Origin: Acidimicrobiia bacterium
GTDB taxonomy: Bacteria > Actinomycetota > Acidimicrobiia > Acidimicrobiales > Ilumatobacteraceae
Assembly: GCA_013815505.1 (NCBI GenBank)
Contig: JACDGA010000010.1
Span: forward strand, 1 to 15,497
Direction of reading: 5' to 3'
DNA length: 15,497 nucleotides
Below are positions 1 to 8,963 of the stretch, piece after piece. Below the pieces are notes generated by a model, which searched no databases, was not told where the DNA came from, and saw only the letters and a program-made list of their open reading frames with translations. The number at the start of each line of letters is the position of its first letter. The first letter of the stretch is position 1. Both the position numbers and the translations under genes were made by a program.

Positions 1-1
1 G

Positions 2-184
2 TGCGAGGATGTTGTCGCAGGGTTGAGCGTTCGGCAACGCGCCGCGGTCTACTTTCGCTACTGGCATGACATGAGCGAATGCCAGATCGCGGAATCAATG
101 GGAGTATCTGTCGGAACCGTCCGACGGCATCTCGTACGGGCTCAATCAATCCTCCGAAAGGAACTCGCGAATGAGGGAACCTGA
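2..184 (+). CDS. ECF-type RNA polymerase sigma factor, C-terminal part (5' end outside window)
   Basis: The reading frame is open from the first bases and ends at TGA 182-184, giving about 60 residues. The text LSVRQRAAVYFRYWHDMSE followed by QIAESMGVSVGTVRRHLVRA is a typical sigma-70 region 4: an acidic-hydrophobic helix, then a helix-turn-helix that reads the -35 element. By family knowledge this is the end of an extracytoplasmic-function sigma factor, probably of the SigE-like actinobacterial type; region 2 would lie upstream of the window. The stop overlaps the start of the next gene (ATG 171) by 14 bases, the usual arrangement for a sigma factor and its membrane anti-sigma partner. GC content is visibly lower than in the rest of the window. 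Confidence 0.9.
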   Translation, partial: CEDVVAGLSVRQRAAVYFRYWHDMSECQIAESMGVSVGTVRRHLVRAQSILRKELANEGT

Positions 185-746
185 TCGCCGTGTACGAGAC
201 GTGCTTGCGAGCCTTACCGACAGTGCACCCTCGCCCAATCCTTCACCACCGGCTGGTATCGACGGTCGCCAGAAAACAAGGATGCCTGTCGTTGTGCTTG
301 CACTGCTCCTTCTGGGGGCAGGAGTTGCACTCATCGTCCAGCTGGCGAATCGTCCGCAAACGCAAACTATCGATGAGCCCGTGCCAGAAACGAGTGGAAC
401 CGTCACGACTACTTCGTCGCTGCAGTCGAGCACAACGTCCCGCAGTGACGTGCTCCCAGCGGTTCCATCGACTCTTGAACCCGGTCAGACGACGAGAGTG
501 CGGTTCGGAGTGCATTGCGGCGCCGAGTTGCTCGGCAAAGTCAACGGGCGGTGGTGGCGAACGCCAGAAGCCACCCCAGTCTTGGACTGGTTGCCGCCTG
601 AATGGGTTGGCAGAGTGCGCGATGAAAAGATCGCCGTCACGCTGACCTTGGGCGATGATCGGAACTCGATCATCGCGAGTTCAGGAGGGCATTCCGTGAC
701 TTACGAGCCGGGACCATCGATCACCGAGGAAGAATACTGCGAATGA
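171..746 (+). CDS. single-pass membrane protein, candidate anti-sigma factor (hypothetical)
   Basis: 191 residues. A short N-terminal stretch (1-37, with RDVLASLTDSAP) resembles the cytoplasmic arm of small anti-sigma proteins. One transmembrane helix follows (about 38-58, VVVLALLLLGAGVALIV), then a Thr/Ser-rich linker and a C-terminal extracytoplasmic domain. That domain has HCGAELLGKVNGRWWRTPEA near its middle and ends in EEYCE; the two cysteines could form a disulfide. No enzyme motif is seen. The start is set by the 14-bp overlap with the sigma factor gene, implying translational coupling. The anti-sigma role is inferred from position and topology, not from a recognised zinc-binding (ZAS) motif, which is absent. 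It could instead be a membrane sensor or a simple surface protein co-expressed with the sigma factor. Confidence 0.75.
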   Translation: MREPDRRVRDVLASLTDSAPSPNPSPPAGIDGRQKTRMPVVVLALLLLGAGVALIVQLANRPQTQTIDEPVPETSGTVTTTSSLQSSTTSRSDVLPAVPSTLEPGQTTRVRFGVHCGAELLGKVNGRWWRTPEATPVLDWLPPEWVGRVRDEKIAVTLTLGDDRNSIIASSGGHSVTYEPGPSITEEEYCE

Positions 747-823
747 CGACGGTACGGTCACGAAGTCATTCGACGACCACTATTCCCGCGCCTTCAATCA
801 GCTCGCCTTCTTCGGCGTCTTGA

Positions 824-1117
824 GTCTGCTCGTCGGGTGGCGACCCTCGCAACGGTCCCGAACCGACAGACGTCGGGACGTTCATCACGATCAGCGGCAC
901 GTCGATGGCAGCACCGCACATCGCCGGCATCACCGCGCAGCTGTTTCAGGCCGATTCGACGGCGACGCCGTTCGCGATCGAGGCGACGCTCAAGTCGACG
1001 GCGACCCGCTACACCGATGGCGCGGCGTACTCGCAGCAGGGCAACTACCTGACGTCGTTCGACAAGGGCACCGGCCTCGTCGACGTCATCGGTGCCGTCG
1101 ACAAGATCGCCGCCTGA
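824..1117 (+). pseudogene. C-terminal fragment of a subtilisin-like (S8) serine protease
   Basis: The frame reads GTFITISGTSMAAPHIAGIT around 875-934. GTSMAAPHIAG is the catalytic-serine block of the S8 subtilase family, with the Ser codon at 902-904. The frame continues for about 70 residues to a plausible protease C-terminus (KGTGLVDVIGAVDKIAA) and stops at 1115-1117. Upstream, the same frame is closed by TGA at 821-823, so the Asp and His catalytic blocks, the propeptide and the signal peptide are missing. No start codon with a ribosome binding site fits. The text just before the motif (GDPRNGPEPTDVGTF) still looks like protease, so the break lies close to 824. This is a truncated remnant. 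Its loss of the 5' part coincides with the end of the lower-GC segment to its left. Confidence 0.8.
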
Positions 1118-1133
1118 CCTCGGACCAGCTCGC

Positions 1134-1622
1134 TCAGCCGGCGGTCACGGCGGCGACGGCGAGGCGGTCGACGAGATCGTTCATCCGGTCGCCGGAGTGT
1201 CCTTTGACCCACTTGAACGTGACGTCGAGTTGCCCGACGAGTTCGACGAGAGGGCGCCAGAGATCGACGTTGGCGACCGGCTGCTTCTTCGAGTTGCGCC
1301 AGCCGTTTGCCTGCCAGCGCATCCACCAGCGGTCGCGGAAGCAGTTGACGACGTAGGTCGAGTCGGACACGACGACGATGGGCGGTGGGGTGGCACCGGG
1401 TGGCGCGACGCCGAGCGTCCGCAGCGCCTCGAGCACAGCGTTGATCTCCATCCGCTGGTTCGTCGTCGCCGCGTCGCGACCGGCGCCTGACGGCACCCCA
1501 TCAGGCGCAACGGCCCACGCCCAGCCGCCCGGTCCCGGGTTGCCGCTGCAGGCACCGTCGGTGTACACGAAGACGGGGTCGCTGTGGCTGTTCGTCTCGC
1601 CGAGGTCGAACAGGGTGGTCAC
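1134..1622 (-). CDS. rnhA: ribonuclease HI
   Basis: 162 residues from a GTG at 1622. Ribonuclease HI hydrolyses the RNA strand of RNA-DNA hybrids with two metal ions. The four carboxylates are all in recognisable blocks: D22 (VYTDGACSGNPGPGGW), E59 (NQRMEINAVLEAL), D87 (VVSDSTYVV) and D152 (NDLVDRLA). The flexible-loop His is H142 (WVKGHSGD), and the basic handle region WRNSKKQPVANVDLW is present. The length is normal for a bacterial type 1 enzyme. The frame stays open further upstream, but residues before MTTLFDLGE do not resemble the family and would run into aceE. The gene is divergent from aceE with 58 bp between starts and convergent with the protease remnant. Confidence 0.95.
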   Translation of the reverse strand: MTTLFDLGETNSHSDPVFVYTDGACSGNPGPGGWAWAVAPDGVPSGAGRDAATTNQRMEINAVLEALRTLGVAPPGATPPPIVVVSDSTYVVNCFRDRWWMRWQANGWRNSKKQPVANVDLWRPLVELVGQLDVTFKWVKGHSGDRMNDLVDRLAVAAVTAG

Positions 1623-1649
1623 GGTGCCAGTGTGCCCGGGTCCAGTGCG

Positions 1650-1661
1650 TACCCGTGGGTA
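1650..1661. promoter_or_regulatory. short perfect dyad in the rnhA-aceE divergent intergenic region
   Basis: TACCCGTGGGTA is a dyad with 5-bp arms (TACCC/GGGTA) around a 2-bp centre, about 20 bases before the aceE ATG and 28 bases before the rnhA GTG. The whole intergenic region is only 58 bp, so both promoters must lie close by or inside the neighbouring genes. I see no convincing -35/-10 pair for aceE. The dyad could be an operator or chance; there is no second copy in the window. Confidence 0.2.
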
Positions 1662-1680
1662 ACGATGCGAGACTGGAACC

Positions 1681-4410
<2,730 letters not shown>

Positions 4411-4437
4411 TCGCTTCCGGCTGCCGCACTGGCGGTT

Positions 4438-4481
4438 CTGTCATGCCGATCGTGCCGGTATGGCAACGATCGGCATGACAG
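4438..4481. terminator. intrinsic-type hairpin between convergent genes
   Basis: CTGTCATGCCGATCGT (4438-4453) is perfectly complementary to ACGATCGGCATGACAG (4466-4481), giving a 16-bp stem with a 12-base loop. Two further pairs (one G-U) are possible outside. It begins 28 bases after the aceE stop and ends 16 bases before the stop of the convergent gene, so it can serve both. There is no T-tract on either side, which fits stem-only terminators reported for high-GC actinobacteria. Confidence 0.85.
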
Positions 4482-4497
4482 GACGGGAGTCAACGAG

Positions 4498-5160
4498 CTA
4501 CTGCGTCGCCGGGGTGGCGGTGCCGTTCTGGTCGACGTCGTAGACGCGGAGCTCGTCGTGTCCCGCAAGGGCACGACGGGCCTTTGCTGCCTCGTCAGCG
4601 TCGTCGGTGTGCAACGACACGATCGAGAGGTCGGAGATCGACTCGTCCACGAACGTCTGGCGGTAGGCGTCGCTGCCGCCCATCGCCCCGAAGGCCGACC
4701 AGAGCGCACCGAACACGGCGAACATGGCCGCACCGCCGGCGCCCGCAGCGAGCGCGCCTGGCAGCTCCACCCCGAAAAGCAGTGAGCCACCACCGACGAC
4801 CAGCACGCCGACGACGAGTCCGATCAGCGCACCCTTGACGGCACGGGGCACGATCCTGCCGGTGACGCCCTCGGGATCCATGCCGGTCGTCCCTGGAGCG
4901 CTGGTGTCGCCCGCTGTCTCGGTGGCCGACATCACCACGGTGCCGAGCTTGGCGTCGTCCGCCTCGAGCGACTCGAGTGCCAGCACGGCCGATCGGCTGC
5001 CCTCGTTGGTCTCGGCGAGCGCCACGACGTTGTGCGCCCGCAACGGCGGCACTGGCTGGGAAGCAGAGACGACGTGGAGATGCGGCGCGACACGTCGAGC
5101 AACGTCGAGCAACGTCTCGCCGACGTGAGCGGAGGGATCTGACGTGTGGGGGGAGGTCAC
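4498..5160 (-). CDS. glycine-rich two-TM membrane protein of unknown function
   Basis: 220 residues; not recognised with certainty. Residues 40-80 (RAHNVVALAETNEGSRSAVLALESL, then KLGTVVMS) and 175-210 (ISDLSIVSLHTDDADEAAKARRAL) read like small beta-alpha-beta modules. They resemble those in general-stress/DUF1269-like proteins that bracket a glycine-rich membrane hairpin. That hairpin lies between them: TM1 about 108-129 (GALIGLVVGVLVVGGGSLLFG) and TM2 about 134-158 (GALAAGAGGAAMFAVFGALWSAFGAMGG). GTG 5160 is chosen because a TTGTGA-17-TAGGCA promoter-like pair lies six bases upstream on the minus strand, suggesting a leaderless message. No catalytic motif is seen. It is divergent from the HhH-GPD gene and convergent with aceE. 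A stress or membrane-integrity role is a guess from the fold resemblance only. Confidence 0.75.
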   Translation of the reverse strand: MTSPHTSDPSAHVGETLLDVARRVAPHLHVVSASQPVPPLRAHNVVALAETNEGSRSAVLALESLEADDAKLGTVVMSATETAGDTSAPGTTGMDPEGVTGRIVPRAVKGALIGLVVGVLVVGGGSLLFGVELPGALAAGAGGAAMFAVFGALWSAFGAMGGSDAYRQTFVDESISDLSIVSLHTDDADEAAKARRALAGHDELRVYDVDQNGTATPATQ

Positions 5161-5196
5161 ACTGAGTGCCTACCCGTGCTCGCCCCACGTCACAAC

Positions 5197-5224
5197 TTGC
5201 GTGCAGAAGACCACGACATACGCT
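5197..5224 (+). promoter_or_regulatory. predicted sigma-70-like promoter for the HhH-GPD gene
   Basis: TTGCGT (5197-5202) and TACGCT (5219-5224) are separated by 16 bases. The -10 box ends nine bases before ATG 5234, so transcription would begin at or within a few bases of the start codon, a leaderless arrangement. No Shine-Dalgarno is present. The same TACGCT-N9-ATG pattern recurs before the sugar transferase at 14575. Confidence 0.45.
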
Positions 5225-5233
5225 GTCTCGGGC

Positions 5234-5869
5234 ATGGATGGACACGGTGCCGGCGACGACAGCGCCGGTCGACGGTTGGGCGATCTGTACATCACGGGCG
5301 ACCCGGAGGCGGACGGGTTGCTCAACCGAGACGGGACGGCGCTGCTGATCGGGATGCTGCTCGACCAGCAGGTGCCGATGGAGTGGGCGTTCGCCGGCCC
5401 GCACAAGCTGGCGACCCGGCTCGGTCACCTCGACGCCGCACGGATCGCAGCGACGAGCGAGGACGAGTTCGTCGCCGTGTGCGTGGCCAAGCCGGCCATC
5501 CATCGCTTCCCCGGCTCGATGGGCAAGCGCATCCACGCCACCTGCGTCATCCTCGCCGAGCGGTACGGCGGCCGGGCGGAGAACATGTGGTCCGACATCG
5601 ACGACGCCGGCGAGCTGGCGCGACGGCTGCGCACCCTCCCCGGCTACGGCGAGGAGAAGACAAGGATCTTCATCGCCCTGCTCGCCAAGCGCCAGGGTGT
5701 CCGCCTCGACGGCTGGCGGGACGCTGCTGGCAAGTTCGGCGACGACGTGCCTCGCTCGGTCGCCGACATCGACGGGCCCGAGTCGCTCGCCAAGGTGCGC
5801 GACTGGAAGCAGGAGCAGAAGGCGGCCAAGCGCGACAAGCAGGACCGCCCCTTGTCAGACGGCGCCTGA
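5234..5869 (+). CDS. HhH-GPD-type base excision DNA repair protein
   Basis: 211 residues. It belongs to the helix-hairpin-helix DNA glycosylase superfamily, which flips out and removes damaged bases. The N-terminal segment LYITGDPEADGLLNRDGTAL and MLLDQQVPMEWAF (residues 41-53) are hallmarks of a small subfamily found mainly in actinobacteria. RFPGSMGKRIH comes next, then the DNA-binding hairpin LRTLPGYGEEKTRIFIALL at about 132-151, with a Lys in the hairpin and an Asp downstream (RLDGW) where glycosylases carry catalytic residues. I could not align these to the endonuclease III Lys/Asp pair with confidence because the hairpin is one residue longer. There is no iron-sulfur cysteine cluster. 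Start ATG 5234 is preferred over upstream starts because the promoter lies between them. The substrate lesion is unknown. Confidence 0.88.
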   Translation: MDGHGAGDDSAGRRLGDLYITGDPEADGLLNRDGTALLIGMLLDQQVPMEWAFAGPHKLATRLGHLDAARIAATSEDEFVAVCVAKPAIHRFPGSMGKRIHATCVILAERYGGRAENMWSDIDDAGELARRLRTLPGYGEEKTRIFIALLAKRQGVRLDGWRDAAGKFGDDVPRSVADIDGPESLAKVRDWKQEQKAAKRDKQDRPLSDGA

Positions 5870-5871
5870 GA

Positions 5872-5961
5872 CGCCGCTACGCGCCGAAGCGCAGCAACGC
5901 CCTCTACTACGCCAACTCCAAGAGCGACCGCGACAAGGACGGCGTCGCCTGCGAGCAGTAG
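5872..5961 (+). pseudogene. remnant of an excalibur calcium-binding domain
   Basis: Immediately after the HhH-GPD stop, in another frame, the sequence reads SNALYYANSKSDRDKDGVACEQ and then TAG (5959-5961). DRDxDGVACE is the ending of the excalibur domain, a short Ca2+-binding EF-hand-like motif usually at the C-terminus of secreted nucleases and surface proteins. The usual first cysteine (YxNC) is replaced by Ser here, and no host protein precedes it: upstream the frame is only the shadow of the repair gene. I read it as a leftover scrap of a lost gene. A frameshifted extension of the HhH-GPD protein is possible but less likely, since that protein ends at its normal family length. Confidence 0.45.
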
Positions 5962-5965
5962 GCGC

Positions 5966-6745
5966 TCAGAGCTCGTCCAGCGGGCCCGACGCGCCCCAGC
6001 GCACGTACCACTCCCAGCCGTAGACGTCGGCGAAGTGGTGGTCCGGCAGCTGCAACAGGCTCGCCGACTCCGGCACCTGGCTGGCATGGGCGGCGATCGC
6101 CGCCCGCTTGGCGACGAGGTGCTCGCGCACGTCGACCATCACGGCGATCTCCACGGACGACACGCCGATGTGCGACCGCACGAGCCCGAGATCACCCACC
6201 ATCCCCGCCTCGGCCACGATGTGGCTCTCGACGAAGTGCAGGTACTCGCGATCGACGGTCGCGCCGTACACGCAGTCGACGCCGGCGGTCGCTGCCGCCG
6301 CCCGCACCGCACGCGTGACCTGCACGTGGTCTGGATGGCCGTAGATCCCGTCGGCGTCGTATCCCACCACTGCGCACGCCTTGTGGCGGGTGAGGACGTC
6401 GGCGATCCTCGCCGCCAGCTCCGCGACTGGTGCGGCGAAGAACGACCGGTCTGCCGTGTTGGCCTCGTCGCCCGCCATGCCGGAATCGTGGTAGCCGAGG
6501 AACTCGACAGCGCGCACGCCGAGCAGCGAGGCGGCCGCTTCGCACTCCGTGGCGCGCACGTCGGCGAGGCCGCGCTCGTCGACGACCCCGTGGTACGCCG
6601 GGTGCACCGCGCCGAGCTCGCCGCCGGTGGCCACCACCAACACCACGGGAACGCCGGCCGCAGCGAGCCGCGCCATCGTGCCGCCCGTGAAGATCGCCTC
6701 GTCGTCGGGATGGGCGTGCACGAACACGACGACCCGGTCGCTCAC
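5966..6745 (-). CDS. LmbE/PIG-L family zinc deacetylase
   Basis: 259 residues from a GTG at 6745. The family removes N-acetyl groups from GlcNAc-containing substrates such as GlcNAc-inositol (MshB), mycothiol conjugates (Mca) or GlcNAc-PI. The first zinc/base motif is FVHAHPDDEAIFTGG (H12, D14, D15); the second is DADGIYGHPDHVQV, which supplies the further His ligand. The Rossmann-like start (VVVFVHAHPDDE) at the extreme N-terminus fits the family, and the frame upstream of GTG has no family resemblance. MshB or Mca activity in mycothiol metabolism is plausible in an actinobacterium, but a role in deacetylating a sugar in the adjacent glycan pathway is equally open. It is divergent from the export operon, with 59 bp between the starts. 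Confidence 0.92.
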   Translation of the reverse strand: MSDRVVVFVHAHPDDEAIFTGGTMARLAAAGVPVVLVVATGGELGAVHPAYHGVVDERGLADVRATECEAAASLLGVRAVEFLGYHDSGMAGDEANTADRSFFAAPVAELAARIADVLTRHKACAVVGYDADGIYGHPDHVQVTRAVRAAAATAGVDCVYGATVDREYLHFVESHIVAEAGMVGDLGLVRSHIGVSSVEIAVMVDVREHLVAKRAAIAAHASQVPESASLLQLPDHHFADVYGWEWYVRWGASGPLDEL

Positions 6746-6804
6746 CGGATCATGGTGGCACACCGCCCACGTCCGGGCACCCCGCGGTATCGTCGGTGCG
6801 TTCC

Positions 6805-7716
6805 ATGAGCGCGACGGCGTCCACCACCCGGGCGGGTACACCCCCGCTACGGCCGATGTCGAAGCGACGTACGGTCCTCGAGCACGTGCGCGAGCTGGCG
6901 TCGTTCCGCGAGCTCCTCGTCAACCTGACGCGCAAGGAGCTCACGGTCCGCTACCAGCACTCGACGCTCGGGTTCCTGTGGTCGATGTTGCAGCCCGTCT
7001 TCCTGCTCGTCGTGTACACGGCCGTCTTTGCGATCCTCGGGGCCGGCTTCGGGAAGTTCTCGATCTGGGTGCTGTGCGGCCTGCTGATGTGGACGTTCAT
7101 CTCGACGACGCTCCTCACGGCGACGACGTCGATCACCGACAACGCCACGCTCGTCGGCAAGGTCAAGTTCCCGCGAGCGGTTCTACCGCTCGCCAGCGTC
7201 GCCGGCGCGCTCGTGCACCTCGGCCTGCAGTCGATCGCGTTCGCTGGCGTGCTGATCGTCAGCCGGCACTCCGTCGACTGGGCGTACATGCCGCTCGTCC
7301 CACTCGCCGCGCTGACCGCCGCGCTCGTGGTCGCCGGGCTCGCCGTCATCGTCGCGCCGATGAACGTCTACGCCCGCGACACCGGCCATCTCCTCGATCT
7401 CGTCGTGCTCGGCTGGTTCTGGGCGACACCGATCCTGTACCAGTTCGAGCGAGCGGCGACGACGCTCGAGAACAACGGCCTCAGCAGGTGGCTGCAGATG
7501 GCCAACCCGTTCACGCCGGTCGTCATCACGCTGCAGCGGGCGATCTACGGCTCACCCACGTCCATCGGCGACAAGCGGCTCGTCCTGCTGCCCGACGAGA
7601 GCGTCGGCTGGTATGCGATGTGGCTCGTTGCGATCAGCGCGATCGCGGTGCTCGTGCTCGCCGGTGCGCTGCGGTTCTTCGACCGCGCCGAGACCAACAT
7701 GGCCGAAGCGCTCTGA
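6805..7716 (+). CDS. wzm: ABC-2 type polysaccharide/polyol phosphate export permease (Wzm-like)
   Basis: 303 residues. The N-terminal part (ELLVNLTRKELTVRYQHSTLGFLWSMLQPVFLLVVYT) is a textbook start for Wzm/TagG permeases: an amphipathic stretch with KxxLxxRYxxSxLGxLWxxLxP leading into TM1. About six membrane helices follow, with the conserved ATPILY and NPFTPVV segments near the end. With the following ATPase it would flip or extrude a lipid-linked glycan across the membrane. ATG 6805 is chosen: a TATCGT box at 6788-6793 precedes it by 11 bases. GTG 6796 lies too close to that box, and ATG 6856 (MSKRRTVLEHV) is a possible alternative. The ATPase gene begins 14 bases after this stop, so the two form an operon. 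Confidence 0.93.
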   Translation: MSATASTTRAGTPPLRPMSKRRTVLEHVRELASFRELLVNLTRKELTVRYQHSTLGFLWSMLQPVFLLVVYTAVFAILGAGFGKFSIWVLCGLLMWTFISTTLLTATTSITDNATLVGKVKFPRAVLPLASVAGALVHLGLQSIAFAGVLIVSRHSVDWAYMPLVPLAALTAALVVAGLAVIVAPMNVYARDTGHLLDLVVLGWFWATPILYQFERAATTLENNGLSRWLQMANPFTPVVITLQRAIYGSPTSIGDKRLVLLPDESVGWYAMWLVAISAIAVLVLAGALRFFDRAETNMAEAL

Positions 7717-7730
7717 GCGGGACGAGCGCA

Positions 7731-8963
7731 GTGGAAGCCGTCGTCGTCGACAACGTCTCGAAGACGTTCCGCATCGCCACCGATCCGTCGGACTCGCTGA
7801 AAGAGCGGATCCTGCGGTTCCGGCGGACGAACTACGAGGAGTTCGCCGCCCTCCGCCCACTCGACCTCACCATCGACCAGGGCGAGACCGTCGGCGTCCT
7901 CGGCCACAACGGCTCGGGCAAGTCGACGCTGCTGAAGTGCATCGCCGGCATCCTCACGCCAACGGCGGGCGAGGTGCGAGTTCGTGGGCGGCTCGCCTCG
8001 CTGCTCGAGCTCGGGGCCGGCTTCCACCACGACCTCACCGGGCGCGAGAACGTCTACATGAACGCCTCGTTCTACGGCATGTCGAGGCGCGACGTGGATG
8101 CCGTGTTCGACGACATCGTCGGGTTCGCCGAGCTCGCCCAGTTCATCGACGAACCCGTGAAGCACTACTCGTCGGGAATGTACGTGCGGCTCGGTTTCGC
8201 CGTCGCCGTCAACCTCGATCCCGACGTCCTGCTCGTCGACGAGGTGCTCGCCGTCGGCGACGAGGTCTTCCAGGCAAAGTGCATCTCCCGAATCAAGCAG
8301 TTCCAGGACGAGGGCAGGACAATCATCTTCGTCACCCACGACGTCGAGACGGTGCGCCAGATCTGCCAGCGCGCGATCGTCCTCGATCACGGCCAGATGG
8401 TGATCGACGCGCATCCGAGCAAGTCGATCCGGGTGTTCCGCGAATATCTGCACGCCCATTCCCCGATCGACGACCCGTCGAGCATCACGGAGAGCCCCGT
8501 GCTATTCACCGACGTGCGGGTGCGTCATGCCAACGAGCGATCGCGCCGGCACCTGCTGCCCGGCGAGTCGTTCACGGTCGAGATCGATCTCCACGCAGCG
8601 GCACCCGTCGAGCGGCCCGTGCTGGCGATCGAGGTCGGCGATCCGAACGGCACCCCGATCTTTCGCGTCGACACGGAGGACCTCGGGACGCCGTTACGAC
8701 ACCTCGACGGCGATCACACCGTGCACATCCACGTGCGCAACGTCGAGCTCCTCGACGGCGAGTACCCGCTCAACCTCACGCTGTCTGACCGTGCGACGGG
8801 GCGGGTGTTCGACTGGCGCGAGGGCTCGCACCAGTTCGAGGTGGCCAACCCGACGCGAGCGACGGGACTCGTCGCACTCGATGTCAGCGTCGAGAGTGAC
8901 GTCGAGGTCAAGGTCGACGTCGACGTCGATGTCGAGGCCGCGCCGCGTTCACCGACGGAGTGA
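7731..8963 (+). CDS. wzt: ABC exporter ATPase with C-terminal carbohydrate-recognition-type domain (Wzt-like)
   Basis: 410 residues from GTG 7731. The ATPase domain (1-about 245) has Walker A GHNGSGKST (58-66), signature YSSGM (146-150), Walker B VLLVDE with D170/E171, and switch His H203 (VTHD). Text such as GRLASLLELGAGFHHDLTGREN is specific to the Wzt/TagH branch. Residues about 270-385 (PVLFTDVRVRHANE to WREGSHQFEV) form a beta-rich Wzt_C-type domain. In characterised O-antigen exporters this domain reads the modified non-reducing end of the chain. The protein ends in an odd acidic repeat, VEVKVDVDVDVE (391-402). Its last 56 bases overlap the convergent GT2 gene. The export substrate cannot be told from sequence. 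Confidence 0.95.
   Translation: MEAVVVDNVSKTFRIATDPSDSLKERILRFRRTNYEEFAALRPLDLTIDQGETVGVLGHNGSGKSTLLKCIAGILTPTAGEVRVRGRLASLLELGAGFHHDLTGRENVYMNASFYGMSRRDVDAVFDDIVGFAELAQFIDEPVKHYSSGMYVRLGFAVAVNLDPDVLLVDEVLAVGDEVFQAKCISRIKQFQDEGRTIIFVTHDVETVRQICQRAIVLDHGQMVIDAHPSKSIRVFREYLHAHSPIDDPSSITESPVLFTDVRVRHANERSRRHLLPGESFTVEIDLHAAAPVERPVLAIEVGDPNGTPIFRVDTEDLGTPLRHLDGDHTVHIHVRNVELLDGEYPLNLTLSDRATGRVFDWREGSHQFEVANPTRATGLVALDVSVESDVEVKVDVDVDVEAAPRSPTE
8901..8936. repeat. hexamer low-complexity tract (GTCGAN) at overlapping gene ends
   Basis: Six consecutive hexamers, five of them GTCGAN and one GTCAAG, encode alternating Val-acidic residues in the Wzt tail. On the opposite strand they encode the Arg-rich end (RHRRRRRP) of the GT2 protein. 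The tract is short and prone to slippage; a gain or loss of one unit would keep both frames. Confidence 0.7.

Noticed and set aside
743..823. 26-codon ORF overlapping the stop of the membrane protein gene
   Set aside because: It starts in an ATGA overlap but encodes a Ser/Thr/Pro-rich peptide with no support. It lies at the suspected junction and shares the frame of the protease remnant only by chance or decay.
5144..5233. 30-residue upstream extension of the HhH-GPD protein
   Set aside because: It overlaps the divergent gene's start and the predicted promoter. It does not resemble the family, whose N-terminus matches from about the ITGDPEAD block.
6549..7730. In-frame 5' extension of the Wzt ATPase through the permease gene
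   Set aside because: The extension is Arg-rich nonsense overlapping the deacetylase and permease genes. The ATPase family begins at GTG 7731.
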